Origin: Bog-756 sp963745955
GTDB lineage: Bacteria > Actinomycetota > Acidimicrobiia > Acidimicrobiales > RAAP-2
Length of the DNA stretch: 64,000 nucleotides
Assembly (NCBI GenBank): GCA_963745955.1
Contig: CAVUZI010000007.1
Span: forward strand, 930,001 to 994,000
Direction of reading: 5' to 3'
The notes below the pieces were generated by a model. The model worked only from the letters and a program-made list of their open reading frames with translations, was not told the origin of the DNA and did no database searches. Made by a program: the position numbers and the translations under genes. Below are positions 1-7,989 of this stretch, piece after piece. Position 1 is the first letter of the stretch. Each line of letters begins with the position of its first letter.

Positions 1-99
1 ATGATCAAAGGGTGGGTGACCGAATCCTGGGCCGCCCGGCACGCGGCCGGCTGGTTCGAGGAGGAGAAGGGGCGAGAGGAGTCGGGGGTCTCCCGGTGA
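1..99 (+). CDS. C-terminal fragment of a gene cut by the window edge
   Basis: The frame is open from the first base and ends with TGA at 97-99, encoding about 32 residues with a Trp/Glu-rich end (segment GWFEEEKGREE). An in-frame ATG lies at base 1, but such a short Trp-rich charged peptide reads more like the end of a longer protein. No family can be recognised. It points toward the end of modC, so the two genes are convergent with about 28 bases between them. Confidence 0.4.
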   Translation: MIKGWVTESWAARHAAGWFEEEKGREESGVSR

Positions 100-127
100 G
101 ACTCGGGCGCAGCGCCGCACCCGCCCA

Positions 128-1186
128 TCACGAGGTCTCGTCGTAGACGTCGATCTGGGTGGCCTTCACCGATGCCCACACCGGGGCGCCCTCGGTGAGG
201 CCGAGCTGGGACAGCGCCGCCGGGGTGATCTCCGCCGTCAACCGAACCGGACCATCGAGGAGCACCCGGACCCGATCACCCATCAGATGGACCTCCGCAA
301 CCCGGGCCGGCCAGGTGTTACGCGGGCTCCCGTCCGGTCGGTCGACGTACAGGGCGACGTCACGCGGAGCGATGGCCGCGAACACATCACCGCTCCATGC
401 ACTGGCCGTCTCCAGGGTCGTGCCGTCGGCCAGCGCCAGGGACCTGCCCCGGCCCACACCCCGGAGCAGGTTGAGGCCCATGAGCTCGGCCACGTACCCC
501 GTGCGGGGACGGGTGGTCACCTCCTCCATGGTTCCCTGCTGCACCACGACCCCGGCCTCGACGATGACCAGCCGGTCGGCGATGGCCGCGGCGTCGAGGG
601 GGTCATGGGTGACCATGACGCACGAACCGCTGAACTCGGCGAGATGCCGCCGCAGCTGGTGCCGCACCGACCCGCGGACACCGGCGTCGAGGGCGGCCAT
701 GGGCTCATCGAGGAGCAGGAGCCTCGGGTCGGTGGCCAGCGCCCGGGCCATTGCCACCCGCTGGGCCTGTCCGCCGGAGAGCTGGCCGGGCCTGGAGCCG
801 GCCCGGTCGCCGAGGCCCATCCGATCGAGCCAGACGAGTGCCCGACGGTTGGCCTCGGACTTGGACGCTCCCCTGCTCCGGAGACCGAACGCCACGTTGG
901 CCAAGGCTGTGAGGTGGGGGAACAGGAGGTAGTCCTGGAAGACCATCCCGCACGGCCGCCGCTCGGGTGGGACCAGCACCCCGGCCGCCGGGTCGTCGAG
1001 GACGACGCCGTCGAGCACGATACGACCGGCGGTCAGCGGGCGCAGCCCGGCGAGCGCCCGGAGCAACGTCGACTTGCCACTGCCGTTGGGCCCGAGGACA
1101 GCCAGCACCTCGCCATCGGCCACCTCGAGATGGAGGTGCTCCTCGAATGCGCCGATGACGACATGGACTTCGGCGCCCAGGCTCAC
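128..1186 (-). CDS. modC: Molybdate ABC transporter ATP-binding protein ModC
   Basis: This is the cytoplasmic ATPase that energises molybdate import through ModB. The 352-residue product has a Walker A (GPNGSGKST, residues 32-40), a Q-loop in the segment MVFQDYLLFP, the ABC signature LSGGQ (136-140), and a Walker B with catalytic Glu (LLLLDEP, 156-162). The last ~65 residues look like the TOBE/Mop molybdate-binding domain typical of ModC. The start is the GTG at 1184-1186 because it overlaps the modB stop as GTGA, implying translational coupling; the frame stays open further upstream, but that part is antisense-like. It is the last gene of the order regulator-modA-modB-modC. The generic sulfate/spermidine ATPase alternative is unlikely given the ModA partner and Moco neighbours. 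Confidence 0.93.
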   Translation of the reverse strand: MSLGAEVHVVIGAFEEHLHLEVADGEVLAVLGPNGSGKSTLLRALAGLRPLTAGRIVLDGVVLDDPAAGVLVPPERRPCGMVFQDYLLFPHLTALANVAFGLRSRGASKSEANRRALVWLDRMGLGDRAGSRPGQLSGGQAQRVAMARALATDPRLLLLDEPMAALDAGVRGSVRHQLRRHLAEFSGSCVMVTHDPLDAAAIADRLVIVEAGVVVQQGTMEEVTTRPRTGYVAELMGLNLLRGVGRGRSLALADGTTLETASAWSGDVFAAIAPRDVALYVDRPDGSPRNTWPARVAEVHLMGDRVRVLLDGPVRLTAEITPAALSQLGLTEGAPVWASVKATQIDVYDETS

Positions 1187-1986
1187 GAGTTGATGGCGCC
1201 CAACCAACGCCCTCGCAGGGCGACGAGGACCACGATGGAGATGGCCAGAAGGGCCAGGGACAGGGCCACGGCCACATGCTCGTTCTCCTGCAGGGCCAGG
1301 TAGACGGCCAGTGGCAGGGTCTGGGTCCGCCCCTGGATGTCTCCGGCGAAGGTGATGGTGGCCCCGAACTCCCCGAGAGCGCGGGCCCAGGTGAGCGCGG
1401 TGCCGGCGATGAGCGAGGGTCCGATCATCGGGAGGGTCACCCGCCGGAAGGTGGTCCACCTCCTGGCCCCCAGACTTGACGCCGCCTCCTCGTAGCGCCC
1501 GTCCATCGAACGCAGCGCGGCCTCGACGGTGATGATGAGGAACGGCATGGCCACAAATGTCTCGGCCAGCACGGCGCCGGCCGTGGTGAAGGTGAACTGG
1601 ATTCCGAGCCAGGCGTAGAGGGGCCGCCCGACGAGCCCGTCACGTCCGAAGGCAAGGAGCAGGGCCACTCCCCCGACGACCGGGGGGAGCACCATGGGAA
1701 GGATGGTCAGGGCCCGGACCAGGTCCCGACCCGGAAACCTGGTCCGGGCCAGCACCCAGGCCAGGGGCAGCCCGAGTACCAGCGACAGGCCGGTGGCCCA
1801 CAGCGAGCACACCAGTGACAGCTTGAGGGCGTCGATGGCGATCGGCGTGGTGAGGTCCGTCCACAGGGTCGACCACGATGCCTTGGTGACCAGACCGACC
1901 AGTGGGATGGCCAGGAACGCCACCGTCACGGTGGCCACGGCCACCACAGAGGCCGACGGCCGCCGGAGCCGTTCCGTTCGGGCCAC
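1183..1986 (-). CDS. modB: Molybdate ABC transporter permease ModB
   Basis: This is the inner-membrane permease of the molybdate importer, 267 residues, the usual size for ModB. It has about five to six hydrophobic segments and a cytoplasmic EAA-type loop (segment EEAASSLGARRWTTFRRVTLP, near residues 165-185) that docks onto ModC. The stop overlaps the modC GTG start by four bases, and the start lies 12 bases after modA. The order substrate-binding protein, permease, ATPase fits a single transcript. Confidence 0.93.
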   Translation of the reverse strand: MARTERLRRPSASVVAVATVTVAFLAIPLVGLVTKASWSTLWTDLTTPIAIDALKLSLVCSLWATGLSLVLGLPLAWVLARTRFPGRDLVRALTILPMVLPPVVGGVALLLAFGRDGLVGRPLYAWLGIQFTFTTAGAVLAETFVAMPFLIITVEAALRSMDGRYEEAASSLGARRWTTFRRVTLPMIGPSLIAGTALTWARALGEFGATITFAGDIQGRTQTLPLAVYLALQENEHVAVALSLALLAISIVVLVALRGRWLGAINS

Positions 1987-1998
1987 CGCCAGACCGTT

Positions 1999-2827
1999 TC
2001 AGTGGGCGGGCAGGAAGCTGGCCGCCCGGAGCACGCTCTGACCCGTCGGGCCGAGCACGTACGCCACCCAGGCCAGGGCCAGTGATCGGTTCTTGGTCGA
2101 CTTGAGCACGGCGATGGGGTAGCTGGTGGTGACGTTGACCGACGACGGGATGGGGATGCCCACGCCCTGGTCGCCGACCTTCTTGGCGTTGGTCACGTAG
2201 ACGATGGCGGCATCGGCATCTCCCGTGGTCACCTCGGCGAAGGTGGCGTCCACGTCCGTGCCCACGGTGATCTTCGAGGCCGGGATGGTGACGTGCGCCT
2301 TCTTGAGGGCCAGCACGGCGGTGGAACCGCAGGGTGCGGTGCTGACACAGATGGCCACCACGTGCGCCTTGGTCAGGTCGGCCAGCGAATGGATGCCGAG
2401 CGGGTTCCCCGGCTTGACCACGATCTCCAGGGAGTTGCGGGCGAACGTGACCGGCGTGCCCAACACCTCACCCGCCTTCTGCACCGTCGCCATGTCCGAC
2501 GGTGAGGCTGATGCGAACACGTCGGCCGGTGCACCCTGGGTGATCTGGGTGGCCAGCGTGCCCGACGAGCCGAAGTTGAACCCGATGTCCGTACCAGGGT
2601 GGGCGGCCTTGAACTTCGTGGCCAATGTGCCGAAGGCGTCGGTGAGCGACGAGGCAGCCGACACCGTGATCGATCCGGTCAGCTTGGCCGCGGCCGTCGT
2701 GGACGTGGTCGGCGATCCCGATGAGCTGCCGCACGCGGCCAGCGTCAGGGCGGCGGCTCCGAGGACCGCCATCGCGGCCCGTCGAATCCGTCGATCGCGC
2801 GTTCGATCGGCTTGTCGTCCCGTTCAT
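1999..2827 (-). CDS. modA: Molybdate-binding lipoprotein ModA (+1 frameshift in the signal region)
   Basis: This extracytoplasmic lipoprotein captures molybdate for ModBC. The mature part has the ModA pattern: a serine-rich start of the binding fold (VSAASSLTDAF) and the GAPADVFASAS segment. The lipobox is around LTLAACGSSS. The continuous frame opens only at 2772, leaving almost no signal n-region. An ATG at 2825-2827 overlaps the regulator's TGA stop (ATGA) and gives MNGTTSRSNAR; after removing one base near 2790-2820 it joins RDRRIRRAAMAVLGAAA, a classic twin-basic signal peptide. I therefore infer a start at 2827 and a single inserted base. The alternative is a start at 2772 with a very short signal. 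Confidence 0.9.
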
Positions 2828-3222
2828 GCCGGCTGGACCTCCATCATCACGCTTGTGGACTTGACGACCGCGGTGGCCAGATCGCCCTCCTCGAGCCGGA
2901 GGTCGTCGGCCGCCTCGCGGGTGAGGAGGGAGACGATCCGGAAGCGACCGGCACGGAGCTCGATGATGGCGGTCAGGGCGTCTCGCTCCACCCGGGTGAC
3001 GACGCCGCTGAATCGGTTGCGGGCGGACTGGGAGAGGAGCTGCTCCGGCGCGTAGGCCGCATCCTGTTCGCGGACGAAACGGGCCAGAGATGCGCCATCG
3101 ATCATCCGGTGGCCGCCCTCGGACCGGACGGTCTCGATCCGCCCTTCGTCGCACCAGCGGCGGACCGTGTCCGTGCTCACCCCCAGGAGTTCGGCCAACT
3201 GGCCGGGCCGGTACTGGGTCAT
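2824..3222 (-). CDS. Helix-turn-helix plus TOBE-domain molybdate-responsive regulator
   Basis: The 132-residue protein has an excisionase/MerR-type HTH at residues 1-50 (YRPGQLAELLGVSTDTVRRW) followed by one TOBE/Mop-type molybdate-binding domain at about 65-130 (NRFSGVVTRVERDALTAIIEL...). It probably senses molybdate and controls modABC, which follows with an ATGA overlap. The architecture is known in actinobacteria and differs from classical ModE, which has a longer winged-helix domain and two TOBE repeats. A promoter directly upstream places the first base of the mRNA at or near the ATG, so translation may be leaderless. Confidence 0.85.
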   Translation of the reverse strand: MTQYRPGQLAELLGVSTDTVRRWCDEGRIETVRSEGGHRMIDGASLARFVREQDAAYAPEQLLSQSARNRFSGVVTRVERDALTAIIELRAGRFRIVSLLTREAADDLRLEEGDLATAVVKSTSVMMEVQPA

Positions 3223-3229
3223 GGGGGGA

Positions 3230-3294
3230 AGTTATCCGCCAACCTCGGAGATGTCCAACTTATTCGGCACTCTGGCCCGCAGATACGGGTATCT
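3230..3294 (-). promoter_or_regulatory. Promoter and palindrome of the regulator-modABC operon
   Basis: Read on the minus strand there is TTGGAC (3253-3258), a 17-base spacer, and ATAACT (3230-3235), a good vegetative promoter. The -10 ends only seven bases before the ATG and there is no purine-rich ribosome site, so the mRNA is probably leaderless. About 22 bases upstream of the -35 is the perfect 14-base palindrome AGATAC-CC-GTATCT (3281-3294), a plausible operator for the HTH-TOBE protein (inference). Confidence 0.6.
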
Positions 3295-3312
3295 CTGGCC
3301 CCCGATCCTTGG

Positions 3313-3858
3313 TCACGGAGCCGGGAGGGGCGCCTTCCAGCTCATCCGGCCATCAGCCGACCTCTCCCAGTCGCCGGACCGGCCACCGCTCTTGGCCCAC
3401 AGGGTCAGCTCTTCGATCGACGAACGGGGATCGAGGTCGAGGAGCGGCTGGAGGAGCACCAGTGCGGCCACGGCACAGGCGGTGAGGGCCTCCATCTCCA
3501 CGCCGGTCCGCTCGGTGATCTCGGCGACGGCCGAGATCACCAGCCCAACCGGTGTCCGGGTGATATCGACGGTCATGGCGTCGATCGGGATCGGATGGCA
3601 CAGCGGTAGGAGGGACGACGTCTGCTTGGCGGCCATGATCCCCGCGATCCGCGCCTCCTCCACGAGATCGTCGCCGGTGGCCGCCCGGACCAGAGCCGCC
3701 GCCGCTTCCGCCGAGGTGCGCACGCAGCACCGGGCCTCGGCCACCCGCCGGGTCAGCGGCTTTCCCGTGACATCGACCATATGGGCCTTGCCGTGCTCGT
3801 CGACATGGGTCAGCCGATCGTCAGACGAGCTCCCCTCGCCCGTCCCGGAGACGATCAT
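3313..3858 (-). CDS. moaC: Cyclic pyranopterin monophosphate synthase MoaC
   Basis: MoaC closes the pyranopterin ring in step one of molybdenum cofactor synthesis, using the product of MoaA. The 181-residue protein carries the family hallmarks LTHVDEHGKAHMVDVTGKP near residue 16, KQTSSLLPLCHPI near 83, and GVEMEALTACAVAAL near 117. A short C-terminal tail is added compared with the usual ~160 residues. The ATG overlaps the moaD stop as ATGA. It is the last gene of the moco operon, and the regulator promoter follows. Confidence 0.95.
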   Translation of the reverse strand: MIVSGTGEGSSSDDRLTHVDEHGKAHMVDVTGKPLTRRVAEARCCVRTSAEAAAALVRAATGDDLVEEARIAGIMAAKQTSSLLPLCHPIPIDAMTVDITRTPVGLVISAVAEITERTGVEMEALTACAVAALVLLQPLLDLDPRSSIEELTLWAKSGGRSGDWERSADGRMSWKAPLPAP

Positions 3859-4091
3859 CCGCCGGACACCGGTGGGACCACTGCCACCTCGTCGTGTTCC
3901 GCCACTGCCGCCCCCGCGGCCGCCGGTTCCCCGTTGATCCAGATCTTCGACGTGCCCACGATGTCGGAGAACGCCGACCCGTACCGTGCTTCCGCCGTCC
4001 GGAGCACGTCGGCCACGGTGCCGCCGGCGACCTCGACACGAGCCACGCCGGCCGCCTCGCGTGCCGGTCCGAACAGCCTGAGGACCGCCAT
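3855..4091 (-). CDS. moaD: Molybdopterin synthase small subunit MoaD
   Basis: This is the ubiquitin-like sulfur carrier that donates sulfur to precursor Z in complex with MoaE. The product is 78 residues, as expected, starts MAVLRLFGPAREAAG, and ends in VSGG; the C-terminal Gly-Gly is the site of adenylation and thiocarboxylation. The ATG is at 4089-4091, three bases after moaA, and the stop overlaps the moaC start. The activating MoeB-type enzyme is not in this window and must be encoded elsewhere. Confidence 0.9.
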   Translation of the reverse strand: MAVLRLFGPAREAAGVARVEVAGGTVADVLRTAEARYGSAFSDIVGTSKIWINGEPAAAGAAVAEHDEVAVVPPVSGG

Positions 4092-4093
4092 CG

Positions 4094-5158
4094 CTAGCCC
4101 CCGATCATCGACATGGAACGGGCCGGCCGCAGAAACCCGGGCTCGTTGATACCGTGCCCGGGCAGTTTCCCCCAGACGGCCCGTCGCAGGAGGAGGGCCA
4201 GGTCGGCATCGGTCGCCCGGTTGCGCAACAGGTCCCGCATCGAGCTCTCGTCGTCTGAGAACAGGCAATTGCGCACGGCACCGTCGGCAGTAAGGCGCAG
4301 TCGGTTGCAGGTGCCGCAGAAGGGCTCGGTGACACTGGAGATGAGTCCGATCTCCCCATGACCGTCGGCGAACCGGAACCGCTCGGCCGGTGCCGGGCTC
4401 CCCTTCCCCACGACCGCATCGAGGGGCCAGACCGCCGCGATCTCCTCGTGAACCTCCCGGCCGGACACGAGCCTGCCCCGCTCCCACCGCCCTTCAGCGT
4501 CAAGGGGCATGAACTCGATGAACCTCACGATGCGCCCGGTGCTGCGGGCGAAGGAGGCGAAGTCAAGGATCTCGTCGTCGTTCCGCCCCCTGATCAGCAC
4601 GACGTTCACCTTCAGCGGTGAGAGGCCGACCGTCTCGGCGACGTCCATGGCGTGGAGGACGGCGGAGAGGTCGCCACGCTTGCGGATCGACCCGAACCGG
4701 TCGGCCCGGAGGGAGTCACAGCTCACGTTCACCCGGCGGAGCCCGGCCGCCACCAGCTCGCCGGCCATGCCGGCCAGCATGACCCCGTTCGTGGTCATGG
4801 CGATGTCCTCGAACCCGATGGCGGCCAGCCGGGCGACCAGCTCAGGGAGCCCACGCCTCACGAGTGGTTCTCCGCCGGTGAGCCGGACGGAGGAGACACC
4901 GAGTGTTCTCGCCACCTGGGCCACCCGGACGATCTCGTCGAAGGACAGAAGGGCCGATTGCGGGAGGAAGGTCATGCCGTGCTCGGGCATGCAGTAGATG
5001 CAGCGCAGGTTGCACCGGTCGGTGACCGAGATACGCAGGTCGTCGTGGATCCGTCCGTGGGAGTCGACCAGGGGGCCCACGGTCGGCATGGGAGCGGCCT
5101 CCGACCCGCGGCCACGTGGCCGGTCCGAGATCACGACCGGCACCGCGGCGGTCACCAT
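4094..5158 (-). CDS. moaA: GTP 3',8-cyclase MoaA (radical SAM)
   Basis: MoaA performs the first committed step of molybdenum cofactor synthesis, radical conversion of GTP. The 354-residue product has the radical-SAM CxxxCxxC (Cys49, 53, 56; segment TDRCNLRCIYCMPE), a GGEP motif (TGGEPLVRRG), the C-terminal second cluster (FCGTCNRLRL followed by a third Cys in NCLF), and the C-terminal Gly-Gly typical of MoaA. The start at 5158 overlaps the moeA end by seven bases; an internal ATG about 24 residues in is an alternative start. Confidence 0.95.
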   Translation of the reverse strand: MVTAAVPVVISDRPRGRGSEAAPMPTVGPLVDSHGRIHDDLRISVTDRCNLRCIYCMPEHGMTFLPQSALLSFDEIVRVAQVARTLGVSSVRLTGGEPLVRRGLPELVARLAAIGFEDIAMTTNGVMLAGMAGELVAAGLRRVNVSCDSLRADRFGSIRKRGDLSAVLHAMDVAETVGLSPLKVNVVLIRGRNDDEILDFASFARSTGRIVRFIEFMPLDAEGRWERGRLVSGREVHEEIAAVWPLDAVVGKGSPAPAERFRFADGHGEIGLISSVTEPFCGTCNRLRLTADGAVRNCLFSDDESSMRDLLRNRATDADLALLLRRAVWGKLPGHGINEPGFLRPARSMSMIGG

Positions 5159-6426
5159 CCCCTGACCTCTGGCAGGGGTGGTTCGACGACCAGGCGGTCG
5201 GGATCAGTGAGGATGACGTCGACCGTCCCACCGGCGTCGACACCGTCGCCATCGGGCAGGACCGCCAGGGAGTTGGCGTCGGCCATGGCTCGAAGATGGT
5301 GCGAGTCCTGTCCGGCCATGGGGTGCACTACCCATGTCCCGCGCTCGTCCAGGGAAACGGTGGCCCGCACGAAGTGGGTCTTCCCGTCGGGCCCGCGGTG
5401 GAGCCCGCGGGCGGCGATCGCCGGGACCACCGGGTGTTCGAGCGAACGGTGACCGGCCAGGCGGCGGACGGCGGGGCGCACCAGCAGTTCGAAGCTGACC
5501 ATGGCCGAGACGGGGTTGCCGGGCAAGCCGAAGACAGGGGTGCCGGAGCCGGCAAGCGTTCCGAAGGCAAACGGTTTCGCCGGCTTGATGGCCACCTGCA
5601 TCCATCGCATCGTTCCCGAGCACCGCTTCTCGAGTACCACCTTGACGATGTCGAGATCCCCGACGCTCACTCCGCCACTGGTCACGAGCACGTCGCACGT
5701 GTCCGCGGCACGATCGAAGGCGCGACCCAAGGCGGCCTCGTCATCGCCGACCACCCCGAGGTCCAACGCGTCCCAGCCCTCGCGGTCGACGAGGGCGAGA
5801 AGGGCAGGGCGATTGGCGTCATGGATCTGGCCCGGCCGCAACGGGCCGGGGTCCGGGGCGAGCTCGTCGCCGGTGGAGAGCACACCGACCCGTGGGCGGG
5901 GGTGGACCGTGATAACGGTCATCCCGAGGTTGGCGAACACCCCGACGTGTCCCGGGGTGACGACGGTGCCGGGCTCGGCCACCACATCTCCGACCGCAAC
6001 ATCCTCACCGGCTCCTCGCACCGCTTCACCGGCGGCCACGGGCTGTCCGATCACCACGACCGACCCGTCGTCCTCATCGATGGAATCCTCGAGCATGCAC
6101 ACGGCGTCGGCGCCGGCCGGCAGCGGCGCGCCGGTCATGATACGGACGGCCTCGCCGTGACCGACCGCCCCTTCGAACACCGTTCCGGCCATGATCGAAC
6201 CGACGACCCTCAGTCGTGCCGGCAGGGCCTTCGACGCAGCGACCGTATCTGCGGACCGGAGCGCGTATCCGTCCCTCGACGAGTTCACGAACGGTGGGAC
6301 GGGTTCCTCGGCCACGACCGGGACTCCGACGACGCAGCCGGGCGATTCTCCGATCGGCACCGGAACCGGGACACCGGGCCGACACGCATCGAGCACCACT
6401 TCGCGAGCTTCCGACAACGGGATCAT
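5152..6426 (-). CDS. moeA: Molybdopterin molybdenumtransferase MoeA
   Basis: MoeA inserts molybdate into adenylylated molybdopterin. The 424-residue, full-length protein has the N-terminal SRDGYAL segment (near residue 48), the TSGGVSVGD motif of the MogA-like domain, and the GLPGNPVSAMVSFELLVRP motif. Its start overlaps the moaE stop by four bases, and moaA follows with an overlap. Its partner activity (Mog) is encoded at the head of the same operon. Confidence 0.95.
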   Translation of the reverse strand: MIPLSEAREVVLDACRPGVPVPVPIGESPGCVVGVPVVAEEPVPPFVNSSRDGYALRSADTVAASKALPARLRVVGSIMAGTVFEGAVGHGEAVRIMTGAPLPAGADAVCMLEDSIDEDDGSVVVIGQPVAAGEAVRGAGEDVAVGDVVAEPGTVVTPGHVGVFANLGMTVITVHPRPRVGVLSTGDELAPDPGPLRPGQIHDANRPALLALVDREGWDALDLGVVGDDEAALGRAFDRAADTCDVLVTSGGVSVGDLDIVKVVLEKRCSGTMRWMQVAIKPAKPFAFGTLAGSGTPVFGLPGNPVSAMVSFELLVRPAVRRLAGHRSLEHPVVPAIAARGLHRGPDGKTHFVRATVSLDERGTWVVHPMAGQDSHHLRAMADANSLAVLPDGDGVDAGGTVDVILTDPDRLVVEPPLPEVRGW

Positions 6427-6897
6427 GCACCGACGTCCTCGATGTCATGCACGCACACGCTCCAGTCCGTGCCGCCGGCCCACGTCTCGCGCTTCCAGAT
6501 CGGGACCGAGTGCTTGAGCGTATCGATGCAGTATTCGGCGGCCGCGAACGCTTCGGACCGGTGCGGCGTCGACACGACCACGACGACGGAGATCTCACCC
6601 ACTTGGAGGAGGCCCACCCTGTGGAGCAGGACCAGCCGTCCGACCATGGGCCAGCGGCCGTGCGCGGATTCCGCCACTTTTCGGAGGCGGGGAACTGCCT
6701 CCTCGGGGTGGACCTCGTACTCGAGTGCGGTCACGCCCGGCCTGCCCTCCGAGTGGTCCCGCACGGTTCCGCAGAAGCTGACCACTGCGCCACACGTCGG
6801 GCCGCGATGCCCACGTCAGTGCACGATCGACGGGCAGAGCCTCTTCCGTGACGTCGATCCAGTCTCGCTCGTCGGGTTGAGAGTCCGGTTCAATCAC
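6423..6897 (-). CDS. moaE: Molybdopterin synthase catalytic subunit MoaE (+1 frameshift)
   Basis: MoaE converts precursor Z to molybdopterin with MoaD. The N-terminal part (GTG at 6897, MIEPDSQPDERDWIDVTEEAL...RPD) and the rest (CGAVVSFCGTVRDHSEGRPG... to SVCVHDIEDVGA) lie in adjacent frames; deleting one G near 6795 joins them into the standard ~155-residue MoaE. Family hallmarks GxVR (FCGTVRDHS), LEYE and the late KRE are present. The break is one of the insertion-only breaks found throughout the window. Confidence 0.88.
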
Positions 6898-6908
6898 CCC
6901 ACCACCCT

Positions 6909-6974
6909 ATTGCCGGCCGCCGCCGTGGAGGGCGGCGCTCAATTGCCGGCCACCGCCGTGGAGGGCGGCGCTCA
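6909..6974. repeat. Two tandem 33-base units in the mog-moaE spacer
   Basis: Units at 6909-6941 and 6942-6974 are identical except for one G/A change. Each contains the inverted repeat GCCGCC or ACCGCC ... GGCGGC around GTGGAG, so each can fold into a short GC-rich hairpin. They sit between the mog stop and the moaE GTG. They could attenuate or process the operon mRNA, or be simple slippage products. Confidence 0.85.
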
Positions 6975-6990
6975 TCCATCCACCCGTCGA

Positions 6991-7461
6991 TCAGTGTGGA
7001 TGCCCGCCCCCGAGGAGCTCGAGGGCATGGGGGACGACATCGACGATGGCCGCCATCGACTCGACCGCCCCGCTTGTGGAACCGGGGACGTTCACGATCA
7101 AACAGGACCCCACCGTCCCGGCGATGCCCCGCGACAGACGGCCGAGCGGGCTGACGGCCCGCATCGCCTCGGCCAGGCCGGGCGCCTCACGTTCGACGAC
7201 GGTACGGGTCGCTTCTGGGGTCAGGTCGGTGGGGGAGAACCCCGTGCCCCCGGTGGTGGCGATGAGACCGTGGAACCCGGCGGCCAGCTCGCCGAGCGCG
7301 GCGCCGACCGGGGACACTCCGTCGGGTACCGTCCGCACTTCGACCACCCGGAAGCCGTGCCGACTCAAGGCATCCGCCAGTGCAGCCCCCGAACGGTCCT
7401 GGCGCGTCCCCGCATGGACCGAGTCGGAGACGACGAGCACTTTGGCTTCGAGGGCCACCAC
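6991..7461 (-). CDS. mog: Molybdopterin adenylyltransferase, MogA/MoaB family
   Basis: The enzyme adenylylates molybdopterin before molybdate insertion by MoeA. The 156-residue protein begins with the family pattern LVVSDSVHAGTRQDRSG and has the substrate loop TTGGTGFSPTDLTPEAT (near residues 68-84) and a conserved C-terminal NVPGSTSGAVES. It is the first gene of the Moco operon; the region just upstream (7462-7515) is short, so the promoter may lie there or within the preceding gene. MogA and MoaB paralogs cannot be separated by sequence alone. Confidence 0.9.
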   Translation of the reverse strand: MVALEAKVLVVSDSVHAGTRQDRSGAALADALSRHGFRVVEVRTVPDGVSPVGAALGELAAGFHGLIATTGGTGFSPTDLTPEATRTVVEREAPGLAEAMRAVSPLGRLSRGIAGTVGSCLIVNVPGSTSGAVESMAAIVDVVPHALELLGGGHPH

Positions 7462-7515
7462 GGTGAGGCTACCCGGCCGGCCGCCGTACCCGGAGGGACG
7501 GCGGTGGGGATGCGG

Positions 7516-7906
7516 TCACCGCGGACTCCACTGCCCGTTCCACTGCGGATAGCCCCCTGACTCGGGTTGCACGGTGGCGTCGTATTCGCCGATCTCGTCC
7601 TGGGCGAAGTCATAGGCGAGGCACTTGAACTTGGCTCCGACCTTCCAGGCGGGCGGAGGGTCGCAGGTGAGCTTCGACAGCCCCGTCACGCTGAAGTCGT
7701 CGGCTCCTGTGCCGGTGAGCTGCGCGTGGACGGAAGCCGTCAGGCTGGTCAACGTCGGAGCCGACCCGGCCGGGGCGCCAGAGGTGGTGGAGCGTGGCCG
7801 CGGTGGTTGCCGGGCCGGGCACGGACGTCGAACTGCAGGCACTTGCGACGAGGCCGAAGAGCAGGAGGGTGAGAACGGTGCTGACAGCTCTTCCGTTCAG
7901 TCGCAT
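7516..7906 (-). CDS. Small secreted lipoprotein, DUF4333-like (+1 frameshift)
   Basis: The N-terminus MRLNGRAVSTVLTLLLFG...ASACSS is a lipoprotein signal with lipobox Cys24, starting at the ATG at 7904-7906. The frame then runs out, and the product continues in the next frame from about 7785-7800 (SGAPAGSAPTLTSLTASVHAQL) to the stop at 7516. Joined, it is about 129 residues with two Cys (LTCDPPPAW, FKCLAYDF) and a WNGQW end. The pattern of a Cys-containing small beta domain after a lipobox resembles DUF4333 proteins of actinobacteria, a tentative match. Confidence 0.65.
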
Positions 7907-7989
7907 AGCCACCCCTAGGTCGTCGGACGCCCGAAGCGATCGTATCGCACGATCGAGAATCGCCATCGACCATGTCGGCTCACCGGCAC

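Noticed and set aside
5116..7560. A long plus-strand ORF of about 800 codons over the Moco genes
   Set aside because: It is antisense to moeA, moaE and mog, is rich in His/Gly/Arg/Asp typical of shadow frames in GC-rich DNA, and has no domain.
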